Shown one piece after another: positions 1 to 8,621 of a stretch of DNA of 64,000 bases; position 1 is the stretch's first letter; each line of letters starts with the position of its first letter. Source of the stretch: Streptomyces sp. YIM 121038 (GTDB lineage: Bacteria; Actinomycetota; Actinomycetes; Streptomycetales; Streptomycetaceae); the NCBI RefSeq assembly GCF_006088715.1, contig NZ_CP030771.1:1550001-1614000 (forward strand), written 5' to 3'. Made by a program: the position numbers and the translations under genes. The notes under the pieces are model-generated. The model ran no database searches. It was given only the letters and a program-made list of their open reading frames with translations, and was not told where the DNA came from.

Positions 1-1
1 G

Positions 2-796
2 TGGCCGCCGAGCGCGCTCGCCTCCGGCGACCAGACGTGGACCCTGATCTACTTCGTCTACACGCTGACGACCGCCGCCGCCCCCGTGCTGCTCGGCCAG
101 CTCACCCAGGCGCGCCGGGACCTGTCGCGGCGCCTGGCCGAGATCGAGCAGGCGCGCGAGCACGAGCGGGCGCTGCACGCGCAGGCCGTGCTCGCCCAGG
201 AGCGCGCGCAGCTGGCCCGCGAGATGCACGACGTCGTCTCGCACCAGGTGTCGCTGATCGCGGTGCGGGCGGGCGCCTGGCAGGTCGCCGCCAAGGACAC
301 CGACTCGCGGGAGGCGGCCCGCACGATCCGCTCCCTGAGCGTCAACACCCTCGACGAGCTGCGGCACATGGTCACGCTGCTGCGCGCCTCCGGCGGCCGG
401 GCCACCGAGCTCACGCCACAGCCCACCCTCGCCGACCTGCGGACCCTGGTCGGCTCCAGCGGCATCGAGGCGGAGCTGACCGGCGCGCTGCCGCCGGACA
501 TCGCGACGCCCGCGCAGCGCGCCCTGTACCGCACCGTGCAGGAGGCGCTCACCAACGTGCGCAAGCACGCGCCCGGCGCCCGCGCCCGCGTCCACCTGTG
601 GGACGACGGCGAGGAGTTCGGGGTCACGGTCACCAACACCCCGCCCACCCGTCCTTCGCTGCCCCTGCCCGGCTCCCAGCAGGGCCTCATCGGCCTGCGC
701 GAGCGCGCGGACCTGCTGCACGGCACCTTCCACGCGGGCCCCACCCCGGACGGCGGCTACCGGGTCAGGCTCGGCGTCCCGAGCGCGGGCGACTGA
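2..796 (+). CDS. Sensor histidine kinase, 5' end outside window
   Basis: Cytoplasmic half of a two-component sensor kinase of the NarL/DesK (HisKA_3) type, which autophosphorylates on His and passes phosphate to a LuxR-type response regulator. The first visible residues are the end of a membrane segment, followed by a coiled linker rich in Arg/Glu. The dimerisation and phosphoacceptor motif LAREMHDVVSHQ is present, then the ATPase N-box (VQEALTNVRKHA) and a G-box (GLIGLRERADLLHGTF). The reading frame is open to the left edge, so the start and most of the sensor domain are missing from view. No response regulator follows it; it presumably lies upstream of the window. Family call is secure; signal unknown. 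Confidence 0.9.
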   Translation, partial: WPPSALASGDQTWTLIYFVYTLTTAAAPVLLGQLTQARRDLSRRLAEIEQAREHERALHAQAVLAQERAQLAREMHDVVSHQVSLIAVRAGAWQVAAKDTDSREAARTIRSLSVNTLDELRHMVTLLRASGGRATELTPQPTLADLRTLVGSSGIEAELTGALPPDIATPAQRALYRTVQEALTNVRKHAPGARARVHLWDDGEEFGVTVTNTPPTRPSLPLPGSQQGLIGLRERADLLHGTFHAGPTPDGGYRVRLGVPSAGD

Positions 797-866
797 GCCC
801 GGCACGCCCCGGCCTGTCCGGCCTCCTCCTGTGCCGCGCGGACGGCACCCCGTATACCTGGGGCCC

Positions 867-1898
867 ATGACCACGCCGCAGCCCCGCCCCGCATCCCGGC
901 CGCGTGCCGCGCTCGCCATGGCGCGCGACGCCGCCACCGCCGTCCTCGACGACCAGGCGCTCGCCGCGCTCGACGCCGTCTGCGACCTGACGTATCCGCC
1001 GCTGCTCGACGACTTCGGCACGGCGGCGGCCCGGGCCGTCCTCGGCCGGGTCGAGGTGCTCGTCACCGGCTGGGGCTGCCCGCCGCTCGACGCGGCCGCG
1101 CTCGCCGCCGCGCCCGGCCTGCGGGCCGTCGTGCACACGGCGGGCTCCGTGCGGGGGCACGTCACGGACGCCTGCTGGGAGCGCGGCGTGCAGGTGTCGT
1201 CGGCGGCCGCCGCCAACGCCCTGCCGGTCGCCGAGTACACGGTCGCGATGGTCCTGCTCACGGGCAAGCGGGTCCTGGAGCGCGCCCGCGCCCACACCGC
1301 CGCGCGCCGCCCCGACGACCCAATGCGCACGCCCCGCACGCTCGGCAACCACGGCCGCACCGTGGGGATCCTGTCCGCCTCGCACGTCGGCAGGCGCGTC
1401 ATCGAGCTGCTGCGCCCGTACGACCTGCGGATCCTGCTGCACGACCCGTACGTCGACGCGGCGCGGGCGGCCGCCCTCGGCGTGCGCGGCGTGGGCCTGC
1501 GGGAGCTCTTCGCGCAGAGCGACGTCGTGAGCGTGCACACGCCGCTGCTGCCCGAGACGCGGGGGCTCGTCGGCCGGGACCTCATCGCGGCCCTGCGCAG
1601 GGACGCGGTGCTCATCAACACCGCGCGCGGGGCCGTCGTCGACCAGGACGCGCTCACCGAGGCCGTGACGGCGGGGCGGATCCGGGCCGTGCTCGACGTC
1701 ACGGACCCCGATGTGCTGCCTCCCGGACATCCGCTGTGGGACTGCGAGAACGCCCTGCTCACCCCGCACCTCGCCGGGTCGCAGGGCAACGAGTGGCGGC
1801 GCCTGACCGACCTCGCCGTGAGCGAGGTGGCCCGCTGGGCGGCGGGGGACGGCTTCGCCCACGCCGTGTCCGCCCGGCGGGCCCGGCTGCTTGCCTGA
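867..1898 (+). CDS. D-2-hydroxyacid dehydrogenase family protein
   Basis: NAD(P)-dependent oxidoreductase of the D-isomer 2-hydroxyacid dehydrogenase family (343 residues, normal length). Visible marks are the Rossmann turn GILSASHVGRR, in which the usual GxGxxG is replaced by GxxxxxxG, the VHTPLLPETRGLVG segment, the substrate-binding Arg in LINTARGAVVD and the catalytic His in LLTPHLAGSQG. The ATG at 867 was chosen over the upstream in-frame GTG at 831 because the conserved fold starts only after it. It stands alone between the kinase and a convergent membrane protein gene. The atypical nucleotide-binding turn makes the 2-oxoacid substrate and cofactor choice uncertain. Confidence 0.88.
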   Translation: MTTPQPRPASRPRAALAMARDAATAVLDDQALAALDAVCDLTYPPLLDDFGTAAARAVLGRVEVLVTGWGCPPLDAAALAAAPGLRAVVHTAGSVRGHVTDACWERGVQVSSAAAANALPVAEYTVAMVLLTGKRVLERARAHTAARRPDDPMRTPRTLGNHGRTVGILSASHVGRRVIELLRPYDLRILLHDPYVDAARAAALGVRGVGLRELFAQSDVVSVHTPLLPETRGLVGRDLIAALRRDAVLINTARGAVVDQDALTEAVTAGRIRAVLDVTDPDVLPPGHPLWDCENALLTPHLAGSQGNEWRRLTDLAVSEVARWAAGDGFAHAVSARRARLLA

Positions 1899-1909
1899 GG
1901 GGCGGGGCG

Positions 1910-2437
1910 TCAGGCTCCCGTCGTGGAGCCCGGCCGGACGATCATCAGGATGGTGACGGTCGCCCACAGGACGTTGAAGATCCCGGTGGCCATGGCGAGT
2001 TGAGCACTCGCCCGCGCGTCGGGCCGCACCGCGACCGCGCCCTCGGCGGCGCGGGCCGCGCCGTCCTCGGCCCCGGGGGCGGCATCGGGCCCCGGCCCGG
2101 TCACCGCCGCCAGGGCCGTCTCCTGCCGGGGCAGGACCAGCAGCATCAGGACCAGGGCCGCCAGCAAGGTCAGCCCGATCGACGTGACCAGCCACGGGCT
2201 GCCCAGGACGTCCATGCTGCTCGCGGTGGCGAAGCCGAAGGCCACCACGGCGATGCCGAGGCCTCCGTAGACGCGGCTGATGCGGTGCAGGGTGCGCAGG
2301 GTGGTGACGGGCCGCGGGTCGTCGGGGGCGGCCAGGGCCTCGCGCAGGACCTTGGGGAACATGCTGGCGGCGACGGTGACGGGGCCCACGGCGACGATGG
2401 CCGCGAGCACGTGCAGGGTGAGGAAGAGTTTCGACAT
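1910..2437 (-). CDS. Four-helix integral membrane protein, DUF2269-like
   Basis: A 175-residue membrane protein with about four hydrophobic helices: one at the N-terminus (LFLTLHVLAAIVAVGPV), one near residue 60, one near 85 and a last one near 150. A Pro/Ala/Gly-rich loop of about 40 residues separates helices 3 and 4. The N-terminal LHVLAAIVAVGP with a conserved His resembles DUF2269 proteins, whose function is not established. It lies 35 bp downstream of the DJ-1 family gene on the same strand and may share its transcript. No enzymatic motif is visible. Confidence 0.7.
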   Translation of the reverse strand: MSKLFLTLHVLAAIVAVGPVTVAASMFPKVLREALAAPDDPRPVTTLRTLHRISRVYGGLGIAVVAFGFATASSMDVLGSPWLVTSIGLTLLAALVLMLLVLPRQETALAAVTGPGPDAAPGAEDGAARAAEGAVAVRPDARASAQLAMATGIFNVLWATVTILMIVRPGSTTGA

Positions 2438-2472
2438 CGAGGGCTCTCGGGTGGGCGGCGGGACAGGGGGCT

Positions 2473-3126
2473 TCAGATCGCGACGGGCTCGGTGCCGGTG
2501 TCGCTCCAGACCACGCCGCGGCGCTCGTACGCGAAGAGTTCCTCGACGGCGTGGGCGACGCGCGGCCCGAACTCCCGCTCGAGGAGGTACAGGCCGAGGT
2601 CGAGGCCCGAGGTGACGCCGCCGCCCGTGACCAGGTCGCCGTCGTCGACGACGCGGGCCCGGACGGTGCGCACGCCGAGCCCGGCCATGCCGTCCAGGGC
2701 GGCGTGGTGCCCGGTGGCGGGGCGGCCCTCGACGAGCCCGGCCAGGGCCAGGAGCAGCGAGCCGCCGCAGACGCTGGCCACGGTCACGCCGGGGCGGGCC
2801 AGGGCGTCGCCGAGGAGCCCGGGCAGGCCGGTGCGCAGCGTGCGCCCGAGCCGTGCGGGGATGCTGTCGTCGTCGGGGTCGCGCTGTTCGGTCGCCCCGG
2901 CGGCGCCCGGCAGGAGCACCAGGTCGGCACGGGAGGGGTCGAGCCGGGCCGTGGCCCTGAGGCTGATCGCCGCCAGCCCGCTGGGGACGTCGCGGGGGCC
3001 CTCCGCCGAGACCAGTTCCACGGTGAGCGCGCCGCCGGTCGCGTGCCCGCCCGCGTACAGGACCTCCAGCGGGCCGAGGACGTCCAGCGGGTCGAAGCCG
3101 TCGAAGAGTACTGCCTGCACGCGCAT
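2473..3126 (-). CDS. DJ-1/PfpI family protein
   Basis: A 217-residue single-domain DJ-1/PfpI protein (glutamine-amidotransferase-like fold). It starts with the family opening VQAVLFDGFDPLDVLGPLEVL and carries the nucleophile elbow VASVCGGSLLLA with Cys, followed by GRPATGHHAALDGM, the usual place of the His. The in-frame ORF extends upstream to 3441, but homology begins at the ATG at 3126. It is divergent from a GlxA-type regulator that shares the same fold, with a 235-bp spacer. Members include isonitrile hydratases and glyoxalase-III-like enzymes; the exact activity cannot be read from sequence. Confidence 0.85.
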   Translation of the reverse strand: MRVQAVLFDGFDPLDVLGPLEVLYAGGHATGGALTVELVSAEGPRDVPSGLAAISLRATARLDPSRADLVLLPGAAGATEQRDPDDDSIPARLGRTLRTGLPGLLGDALARPGVTVASVCGGSLLLALAGLVEGRPATGHHAALDGMAGLGVRTVRARVVDDGDLVTGGGVTSGLDLGLYLLEREFGPRVAHAVEELFAYERRGVVWSDTGTEPVAI

Positions 3127-3361
3127 GCCGGGGTTCCGTTCCGTGGTGAGGGATCCGTGCTGAGGGGCTCGGGCACCGCCGAGGCTAGCCAGGGCGCGCC
3201 GCGCCTCGACAGTGGCTGGAATGACAGCTTTCAACGGGATATCGCCAGCACGGCACGGGGAAGGACCGAGGGGTACGCGGGTCGGGGAGAGCCTGGTCGG
3301 GCGCTGTCCGCGTACGGCGTCCCGGCTTGGCGGGAAACCGGCGATGTCGTACGTTGCCGCC

Positions 3362-4312
3362 ATGCACACGGTCGCGGTCCTCGCCCTGGACGACGTCATC
3401 CCCTCCGACCTGGCGATGCCCATCGACGCCTTCGCCCGCACCCGGCTGCCCGGCGAGCGCTCCGGCTACCGGGTACGGGTGTGCGCGGCCGAGGAGGAGG
3501 TCGACGCGGGCGGCGCGTTCGCGCTGCGGGCGCCCTACGACCTGAGCGGGCTCGCCGACGCCGACACGGTGATCGTGCCGGGCGTGCACGACCCCTCGGC
3601 GCCGGTGCGCGAGGACGTCCTGGACGCGCTCCGCGAGGCGGCCGGCGCGGGCACCCGGATCGCCTCGGTCTGCGTCGGCACGTTCGTGCTCGCGCAGGCC
3701 GGGCTGCTCAAGGGGCTGCGGGCCACCACGCACTGGTACGCGGCCGACCGGCTCGCCGCGGCCTACCCGGACATCGACGTCGACCCGGACGTCCTGTACG
3801 TGGACAACGGCCAGATCCTCACCTCCGCGGGCGCGGCCGCCGGGATGGACCTGTGTCTGCACATGATCCGCCGCGACTACGGCTCGGCGGTCGCCGCCGA
3901 CGCCGCGCGCGCGTCCGTGATGCCGCTGGAACGCGAGGGCGGCCAGGCCCAGTTCATCGTCAGCCAGCCCCCGGCGCACCCCTGCGGCCGGGCCCTGGAA
4001 CCGCTGCTCGCCTGGCTCGACGAGAACGCGGCCCGGGAGCTGACCCTCGACGACATCGCCGCGCACGCGGGCCTGAGCAGCCGCACCCTGCTGCGCCGCT
4101 TCCGCGAGCAGACCGGCACGACGCCGCTGCAGTGGCTGCACCGGGCGCGGGTGCGCCGGGCCCAGCACCTCCTGGAGACCACCGCCCACCCGGTGGAACG
4201 CATCGCCGCGCAGGTCGGCTTCGGCTCGCCGACGGCGTTCCGCGACCGCTTCAAGCGGGTCGCGGGGGTCAGCCCGCAGGCGTACCGGCGGGCCTTCGGG
4301 GCGCGGGCCTAG
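3362..4312 (+). CDS. GlxA family transcriptional regulator (DJ-1/PfpI + AraC HTH)
   Basis: A 316-residue regulator with an N-terminal DJ-1/PfpI-like ligand or sensor domain (VAVLALDDVIPSDLAMPIDAF, nucleophile-elbow region IASVCVGTFVLAQ) and a C-terminal AraC-type double helix-turn-helix (LTLDDIAAHAGLSSRTLLRRF and the signature VERIAAQVGFGSPTAFRDRF). The chosen ATG at 3362 begins the domain; an in-frame ATG 18 bp upstream is possible. Divergent transcription from a DJ-1 family gene suggests that it controls that gene and itself. The ligand is unknown. Confidence 0.9.
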   Translation: MHTVAVLALDDVIPSDLAMPIDAFARTRLPGERSGYRVRVCAAEEEVDAGGAFALRAPYDLSGLADADTVIVPGVHDPSAPVREDVLDALREAAGAGTRIASVCVGTFVLAQAGLLKGLRATTHWYAADRLAAAYPDIDVDPDVLYVDNGQILTSAGAAAGMDLCLHMIRRDYGSAVAADAARASVMPLEREGGQAQFIVSQPPAHPCGRALEPLLAWLDENAARELTLDDIAAHAGLSSRTLLRRFREQTGTTPLQWLHRARVRRAQHLLETTAHPVERIAAQVGFGSPTAFRDRFKRVAGVSPQAYRRAFGARA

Positions 4313-4330
4313 CCCTCGGGGACCGATCCC

Positions 4331-5284
4331 TCAGGGGACCAGGACGAGACGGCCGCGCAGGCCGCCCGCCGCGAGGCGGGTGTGGGCCTCGGCCGCGCGC
4401 GCCAGGGGCAGCGTGTCGGCCACGCGCAGCGTGAGTCGGCCCGCCGCCGCCAGGGCGGACAGCTGCCCCAGGGCCGCGCCGTCCGCCGCGATCCAGTGGT
4501 TCCGGGAGCGGATGCCCCGCAGGCCGGGCGGGGCGTCCGCCGCCACCGCCACGAACGCCCCGCCGCCCCGCACGGCCGCGAGCGCGGGCAGCCCGACACC
4601 CGCCGCGTCCAGGGCCCCGGCCGCGCCGCCCGGCACGGCCGACCGCACCGCCGCCGCCAGGTCCGGGACGTCCCGGGGCACGAACCACTCGGCGCCCAGG
4701 CCCCGCACCAGGCCCTCGTCCGCCGCGCCCGCGACCGCCACCACCCGCAGCCCGCGCAGCGCCGCCAGCTCCACGGCGTACCCGCCGACGGCCCCCGCCG
4801 CGCCGGTCACCACGAGCGGCGCCCCGGGCGGCAGGTCGAGGGCGGCAAGGGACTGCCAGGCCGTGAGTCCGTTCAGCGGCAGGGTGGCGGCCGCCGCCGA
4901 CGGCTGTCCCTCGGGCGCCGGTGCCACCGCCGTCGCGTCCAGGACCACGTAATCGGCGTACGTCCCGAGGGAGACGTCCAGCAGGTCGCGCAGGCCGATG
5001 ACCTCGTCGCCCACGGCGAGGGCGGTCACGGACGGGCCCGTCGCGTCCACCGTCCCGGCCACGTCCCAGCCGAGGCCGGTCGTCGCGCGCGGCGCCATCC
5101 GCCCCGCCGCCACGAGCGCGCCGGAGCGGGTCAGCAGGTCCACGGGGTTGACGGCCGCCGCCGCCACGCGGATCCGCACCTGGCCGGGGCCCGGCACGGG
5201 CACCGGTACCCGCGTGAGCCGCACGGCCTCCGGTCCGCCCGGCACCCGCACCACCGCCGCCCGCATCACCGTCGTCGCGCTCAT
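4331..5284 (-). CDS. NADP-dependent quinone oxidoreductase / zinc-free MDR alcohol dehydrogenase
   Basis: Medium-chain dehydrogenase/reductase of the quinone oxidoreductase branch, 317 residues. The GroES-like N-terminal domain ends before the cofactor domain with the motif VVTGAAGAVGGYAVELA. No structural-zinc Cys cluster is seen, which fits the zinc-free NADPH:quinone reductases. The start at 5284 (MSATTVM) is preferred over the long N-terminal extension to 5383, which would run through the promoter region. It is divergent from an HxlR regulator, the classic arrangement for quinone- or electrophile-responsive control. Confidence 0.88.
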   Translation of the reverse strand: MSATTVMRAAVVRVPGGPEAVRLTRVPVPVPGPGQVRIRVAAAAVNPVDLLTRSGALVAAGRMAPRATTGLGWDVAGTVDATGPSVTALAVGDEVIGLRDLLDVSLGTYADYVVLDATAVAPAPEGQPSAAAATLPLNGLTAWQSLAALDLPPGAPLVVTGAAGAVGGYAVELAALRGLRVVAVAGAADEGLVRGLGAEWFVPRDVPDLAAAVRSAVPGGAAGALDAAGVGLPALAAVRGGGAFVAVAADAPPGLRGIRSRNHWIAADGAALGQLSALAAAGRLTLRVADTLPLARAAEAHTRLAAGGLRGRLVLVP

Positions 5285-5352
5285 CGCCCCGCTCCTCCGC
5301 CGTCGGCCCCGCCGCCCCGTCGGCGGCCGGTTGACCTCGGCACCCAACGTAG

Positions 5353-5393
5353 GGAGAGTTGCTCTCCACAGGGAAGTACGCACTTCAGAGTGC
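5353..5393. promoter_or_regulatory. Two inverted repeats in the quinone reductase/HxlR divergent promoter
   Basis: Two perfect dyads lie between the divergent genes: GGAGAG-TTG-CTCTCC at 5353-5367 and GCACT-TCAG-AGTGC at 5380-5393. The second sits just upstream of the HxlR Shine-Dalgarno sequence at 5405-5410. Placement and symmetry fit binding sites for the HxlR dimer, which would repress its own gene and the reductase. No binding data are available. Confidence 0.6.
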
Positions 5394-5416
5394 CTATGTC
5401 ACCCGGAGGAGACCCC

Positions 5417-5830
5417 GTGACCACCCGGACCGCCGCACAGCGCCGCGCCGAGGCGCGGGCCGCGTACGACGCCTTCGTCGCGCAGTGCCCCACCCGCCAG
5501 CTCCTCGACCGCATCGCCGACAAGTGGGTCTCGCTCGCCCTGACGGCGCTGGCCGACGGGCCGCACCGCTACAGCGAGCTGGCCCGCCGCCTCGCGGGCG
5601 TGAGCCAGAAGATGCTCACCCAGACCCTCCGCAACCTGGAGCGCGACGGCCTGGTGAGCCGCACCGTCACCCCGGCCGTGCCGGTCCGCGTCAGCTACGC
5701 GCTCACGCCGGCCGGCGAGAGCCTGGCCGGGCTGATGGGGGCGATCAAGGGCTGGGCCGAGGACCACATGGACGAGGTGCTCGCCGCGCGGACCGCGTAC
5801 GACGACGGGGCGACGGCCGCCGCCGACTGA
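5417..5830 (+). CDS. HxlR family winged-helix transcriptional regulator
   Basis: A 137-residue HxlR protein. It shows the family pattern of an early Cys (VAQCPTRQLLDRIADKWVSLAL), the winged helix (YSELARRLAGVSQKMLTQTLRNLERDGLVSRT) and the closing YALTPAGESL. The GTG at 5417 follows GGAGGA with six bases spacing and is preferred to the in-frame ATG at 5396, which would place the ribosome site inside the coding region. HxlR proteins often sense electrophiles or quinones through the conserved Cys; the divergent quinone oxidoreductase gene is the likely target. Confidence 0.92.
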   Translation: MTTRTAAQRRAEARAAYDAFVAQCPTRQLLDRIADKWVSLALTALADGPHRYSELARRLAGVSQKMLTQTLRNLERDGLVSRTVTPAVPVRVSYALTPAGESLAGLMGAIKGWAEDHMDEVLAARTAYDDGATAAAD

Positions 5831-5872
5831 CCCGACAGCCGTGCACGGGAGCGCGCGCACCCGGCGAGCGGC

Positions 5873-6607
5873 TCACCCCTTGCGCGCCACCACCAGGCGC
5901 CAGCGCGGGCTGCCGTCGTCCCTGCGCCCGAACTCCGCCAGCGGCAGCAGCCGTACCGCGAACCCGGCGCGCTCCAGATCAGCCCGCACTCCGGCCAGTG
6001 GAAACGTGCGGTAGTACATGACGAAGGGCGGCCGCCACAGCGCGTTGCGCACCCGCATCGCCGAGTCGAAGCCGAGCATGGCCCAGTACCATGGTGACGT
6101 GAGTGGCTGGGGTGCGCCGAGAGGAAAGGCGAACAGGCCGCCGGGGCGCAGCGCCCGGTGCACCTGGGCGAACAGCCCGGGCCGCTCGGACGGCACGAAG
6201 TGGCCGAACGCCCCGAAGCTGACGGCCACGTCGAAGGCTCCGGCGAACGGCAGCGCGCGGGCGTCGGCCCGCACCCAGTCCACCGTCGGGCCGGAGTCCG
6301 GCGCGGCGACGGCCGCCCGCGCCTCGGTCAGCATCCCGGCGCTGAAGTCGACGCCGGTGACCCGCTCCCGGCACAGCGGCAGCAGCGTCTCCACGCCCGC
6401 CCCGGTGCCGCAGCACACGTCGAGACCCACCGGGAACGGGCCAAGTGGACGCAGGGCGTCGGCGGTTGCCTCCAGGATGCGGTCGGGCGTGCGGAACGGC
6501 GTGCGGTCGAACTTGGGAGCCAGCAGGTCGTAGCCGCGCTCGGTGGAGGACAGCGCCTGCACGGCCAGTTCGCGGAACGAGGGGCCCTGGGAGGTGAACA
6601 CCGGCAC
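5873..6607 (-). CDS. Class I SAM-dependent methyltransferase
   Basis: A 244-residue Rossmann-fold methyltransferase. Motif I is VGLDVCCGTGAGVETLL, followed by the acidic end of strand 2 in VTGVDFSAGML, motif II-like DWVRADARALPF and motif III region FDVAVSFGAFGHF. A C-terminal cap around residues 170-215 probably binds the acceptor. The acceptor cannot be inferred. The gene points towards the HxlR gene and has no operon partner. Confidence 0.87.
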   Translation of the reverse strand: MPVFTSQGPSFRELAVQALSSTERGYDLLAPKFDRTPFRTPDRILEATADALRPLGPFPVGLDVCCGTGAGVETLLPLCRERVTGVDFSAGMLTEARAAVAAPDSGPTVDWVRADARALPFAGAFDVAVSFGAFGHFVPSERPGLFAQVHRALRPGGLFAFPLGAPQPLTSPWYWAMLGFDSAMRVRNALWRPPFVMYYRTFPLAGVRADLERAGFAVRLLPLAEFGRRDDGSPRWRLVVARKG

Positions 6608-6720
6608 AGCCTAATGAGTCGGCCTGGCCGGGAACCGCCGCGCGGTCTACCGGGCCGGGAAACGCGTCGGGTAGAGCTTCGACTGCCGCACACCCGAACT
6701 CACGCCCCGGAGGTATCCCC

Positions 6721-7581
6721 ATGTGCGCACGTAGGACGCCCGACGGCACCGGCCCGGCGATGGCCGAGATGGCCGGCAAGACCCGCTTCGACGACATCTA
6801 CGACCGCCCCGACCCGAGGGCGTATTTCCGCCGCCTCGCGCCCTTCGCCTACGAGATCCCGCAGCACGCCCAGGACGTCTTCCGCCGCACGCTCGCCGAG
6901 CGGGAGCAGGAGGGCCCGCCCGGCGCGGACGGCGAGCGCATCACGGTCCTCGACCTGTGCTGCTCGTACGGCATCAACGCGGCGCTCCTGAACCACGACC
7001 TCACGCTCGACGACCTGTACGCGCACTACACCGACGAGGCGGCGGACCGGCTCACGCCGGGTGAACTCCTGGACCGCGACAAGGAGTTCTACGCCGAGCG
7101 GCGCCGCCCGGACGCGGTGCGGATCATCGGCGTCGACACGGCGGCGCAGGCCACGGCCTACGCCCTGGCCGTCGGCCTGCTCGACGAGGCCTATGCGGAG
7201 AACCTGGAGCGGGTCCCGCCCAGCCCCGGACTGGCCCGCGCCCTGGGCCGCGTCGGTCTGATCACCGTCACCGGAGGCATCGGCTACGTCTCGTACCGCA
7301 CCTTCGACGCCCTCCTCGCCCACGTCCGGCTCCCCTTGTGGGTCAGCGCGTTCGTGCTCCGCACGGTGCCCTACGACAGCATCGCCGAGAGCCTCGCCGC
7401 GCACGGCCTCACCACCACGACGGACCCGCACCGCCTCTATCCGCAGCGCCTGTTCACCGGCCCCGCCGAACAGCGCGACGCCGTCGCCCGGGTCGCCGCC
7501 ACGGGCGCCGACCCCACCGGCTTCGAAGCGACGGGCCGCTACTACACCCGCCTGTACGCGTCACGGCCCGAGGCCGCCTGA
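6721..7581 (+). CDS. Methyltransferase-like Rossmann protein
   Basis: A 286-residue protein with a methyltransferase-like motif I (ITVLDLCCSYGINAALLNHDL) near residue 80 and a conserved N-terminal segment with KTRFDDIYDRPDPRAYFRRL. The region after motif I diverges from ordinary methyltransferases and includes a second strand VRIIGVDTAAQATAYA. It may bind SAM in an atypical way. It starts 113 bp from the divergent methyltransferase gene at 6607; a shared regulator or substrate is possible but unproven. Confidence 0.72.
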   Translation: MCARRTPDGTGPAMAEMAGKTRFDDIYDRPDPRAYFRRLAPFAYEIPQHAQDVFRRTLAEREQEGPPGADGERITVLDLCCSYGINAALLNHDLTLDDLYAHYTDEAADRLTPGELLDRDKEFYAERRRPDAVRIIGVDTAAQATAYALAVGLLDEAYAENLERVPPSPGLARALGRVGLITVTGGIGYVSYRTFDALLAHVRLPLWVSAFVLRTVPYDSIAESLAAHGLTTTTDPHRLYPQRLFTGPAEQRDAVARVAATGADPTGFEATGRYYTRLYASRPEAA

Positions 7582-7623
7582 GGACCGCGCCGGGCAGGCC
7601 CTCGCCCCTCCCCCACTCCCGGG

Positions 7624-7639
7624 CGTATCGTTAAATACG
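7624..7639. promoter_or_regulatory. Short palindrome upstream of the slipin gene
   Basis: CGTAT-CGTTAA-ATACG, a perfect 5-bp dyad in an AT-rich patch 45 bp before the slipin start. It could be an operator or overlap the promoter. Confidence 0.35.
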
Positions 7640-7684
7640 GGACAAATCAGCGATCCCGGACGGCTCGACCGACAGGGGGTCGTC

Positions 7685-8470
7685 ATGCTGGAGGAACTGA
7701 TCGTGGCGGGCGCGGCCACGGCCTCCGCCGGTCTGGTGTACGCGGCGTCGGCGGCGCGTGTCGTCAAGCAGTACGAGCGCGGTGTCGTGTTCCGCCTCGG
7801 GCGGCTGCACGGCTCGCCGCGGCCGCCCGGGTTCACGATGGTCGTGCCGGGTGTGGACCGGATGCGCAAGGTCAACCTCCAGATCGTGACGATGCCCGTG
7901 CCCGCGCAGGAGGGCATCACCCGGGACAACGTCACCGTCCGGGTCGACGCCGTCGTCTACTTCAAGGTCGTCGACGCCGCCAACGCGATCGTGCAGGTCG
8001 AGGACTACCGCTTCGCCGTCTCCCAGATGGCACAGACGTCGCTGCGCTCGATCATCGGCAAGAGCGACCTGGACGACCTGCTCTCCAACCGCGAGAAGCT
8101 CAACCAGGGCCTGGAGCTGATGATCGACAGCCCCGCCATCGGCTGGGGCGTGCAGATCGACCGCGTCGAGATCAAGGACGTCTCCCTGCCCGAGACCATG
8201 AAACGCTCCATGGCCCGCCAGGCCGAGGCCGACCGCGAACGCCGCGCCCGCGTCATCAACGCCGACGCCGAACTCCAGGCCTCCAAGAAACTCGCCGAAG
8301 CCGCCAAGGAGATGTCCGAGCAGCCCGCCGCCCTCCAGCTGCGCCTGCTCCAGACCGTCGTCGCCGTCGCCGCCGAGAAGAACTCCACCCTCGTCCTGCC
8401 CTTCCCCGTCGAACTCCTGCGCTTCCTGGAACGGGCCGCACCGCAGCAGACCCCGCGGGACGGGAGCTGA
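7685..8470 (+). CDS. SPFH/band 7 (slipin) family protein
   Basis: A 261-residue stomatin-like protein. A short N-terminal hydrophobic hairpin (LIVAGAATASAGLVYAAS) anchors it, followed by the SPFH core: YERGVVFRLGR, GFTMVVPGVDRMRKV, DNVTVRVDAVVYFKV, and the C-terminal coiled segment beginning SMARQAEADRERRARVI. Such proteins form membrane-bound oligomeric scaffolds; no client protease (NfeD-type) gene is adjacent. Start ATG at 7685 begins directly before the hydrophobic segment. Confidence 0.9.
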   Translation: MLEELIVAGAATASAGLVYAASAARVVKQYERGVVFRLGRLHGSPRPPGFTMVVPGVDRMRKVNLQIVTMPVPAQEGITRDNVTVRVDAVVYFKVVDAANAIVQVEDYRFAVSQMAQTSLRSIIGKSDLDDLLSNREKLNQGLELMIDSPAIGWGVQIDRVEIKDVSLPETMKRSMARQAEADRERRARVINADAELQASKKLAEAAKEMSEQPAALQLRLLQTVVAVAAEKNSTLVLPFPVELLRFLERAAPQQTPRDGS

Positions 8471-8513
8471 GAAGGAGGGCCGCGGGGTCTTGAGGGGCCT
8501 GCCGCCGCATGCT

Positions 8514-8528
8514 AGAAAGCGCTTGCCA
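8514..8528. promoter_or_regulatory. LacI-family type operator upstream of polysaccharide lyase
   Basis: AGAAAGCGCTTGCCA, with the core AAGCGCTT fully symmetric, matches the general LacI-family operator pattern seen before Streptomyces carbohydrate-degradation genes. It lies 94 bp upstream of the lyase start. No LacI-type gene is in the window. Confidence 0.65.
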
Positions 8529-8621
8529 GACCGCGCGGCACGCCTCTGCACCTCTGCTTCCCCCGCACCTCTTGCTCCCCCCTGGTCCCCCTGCTCCCCC
8601 TCCGTCTCCCGGGAGTCCCGC

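Noticed and set aside
8490..8621. An N-terminal extension of the polysaccharide lyase
   Set aside because: It would overlap the LacI-type operator and place residues before the signal peptide.
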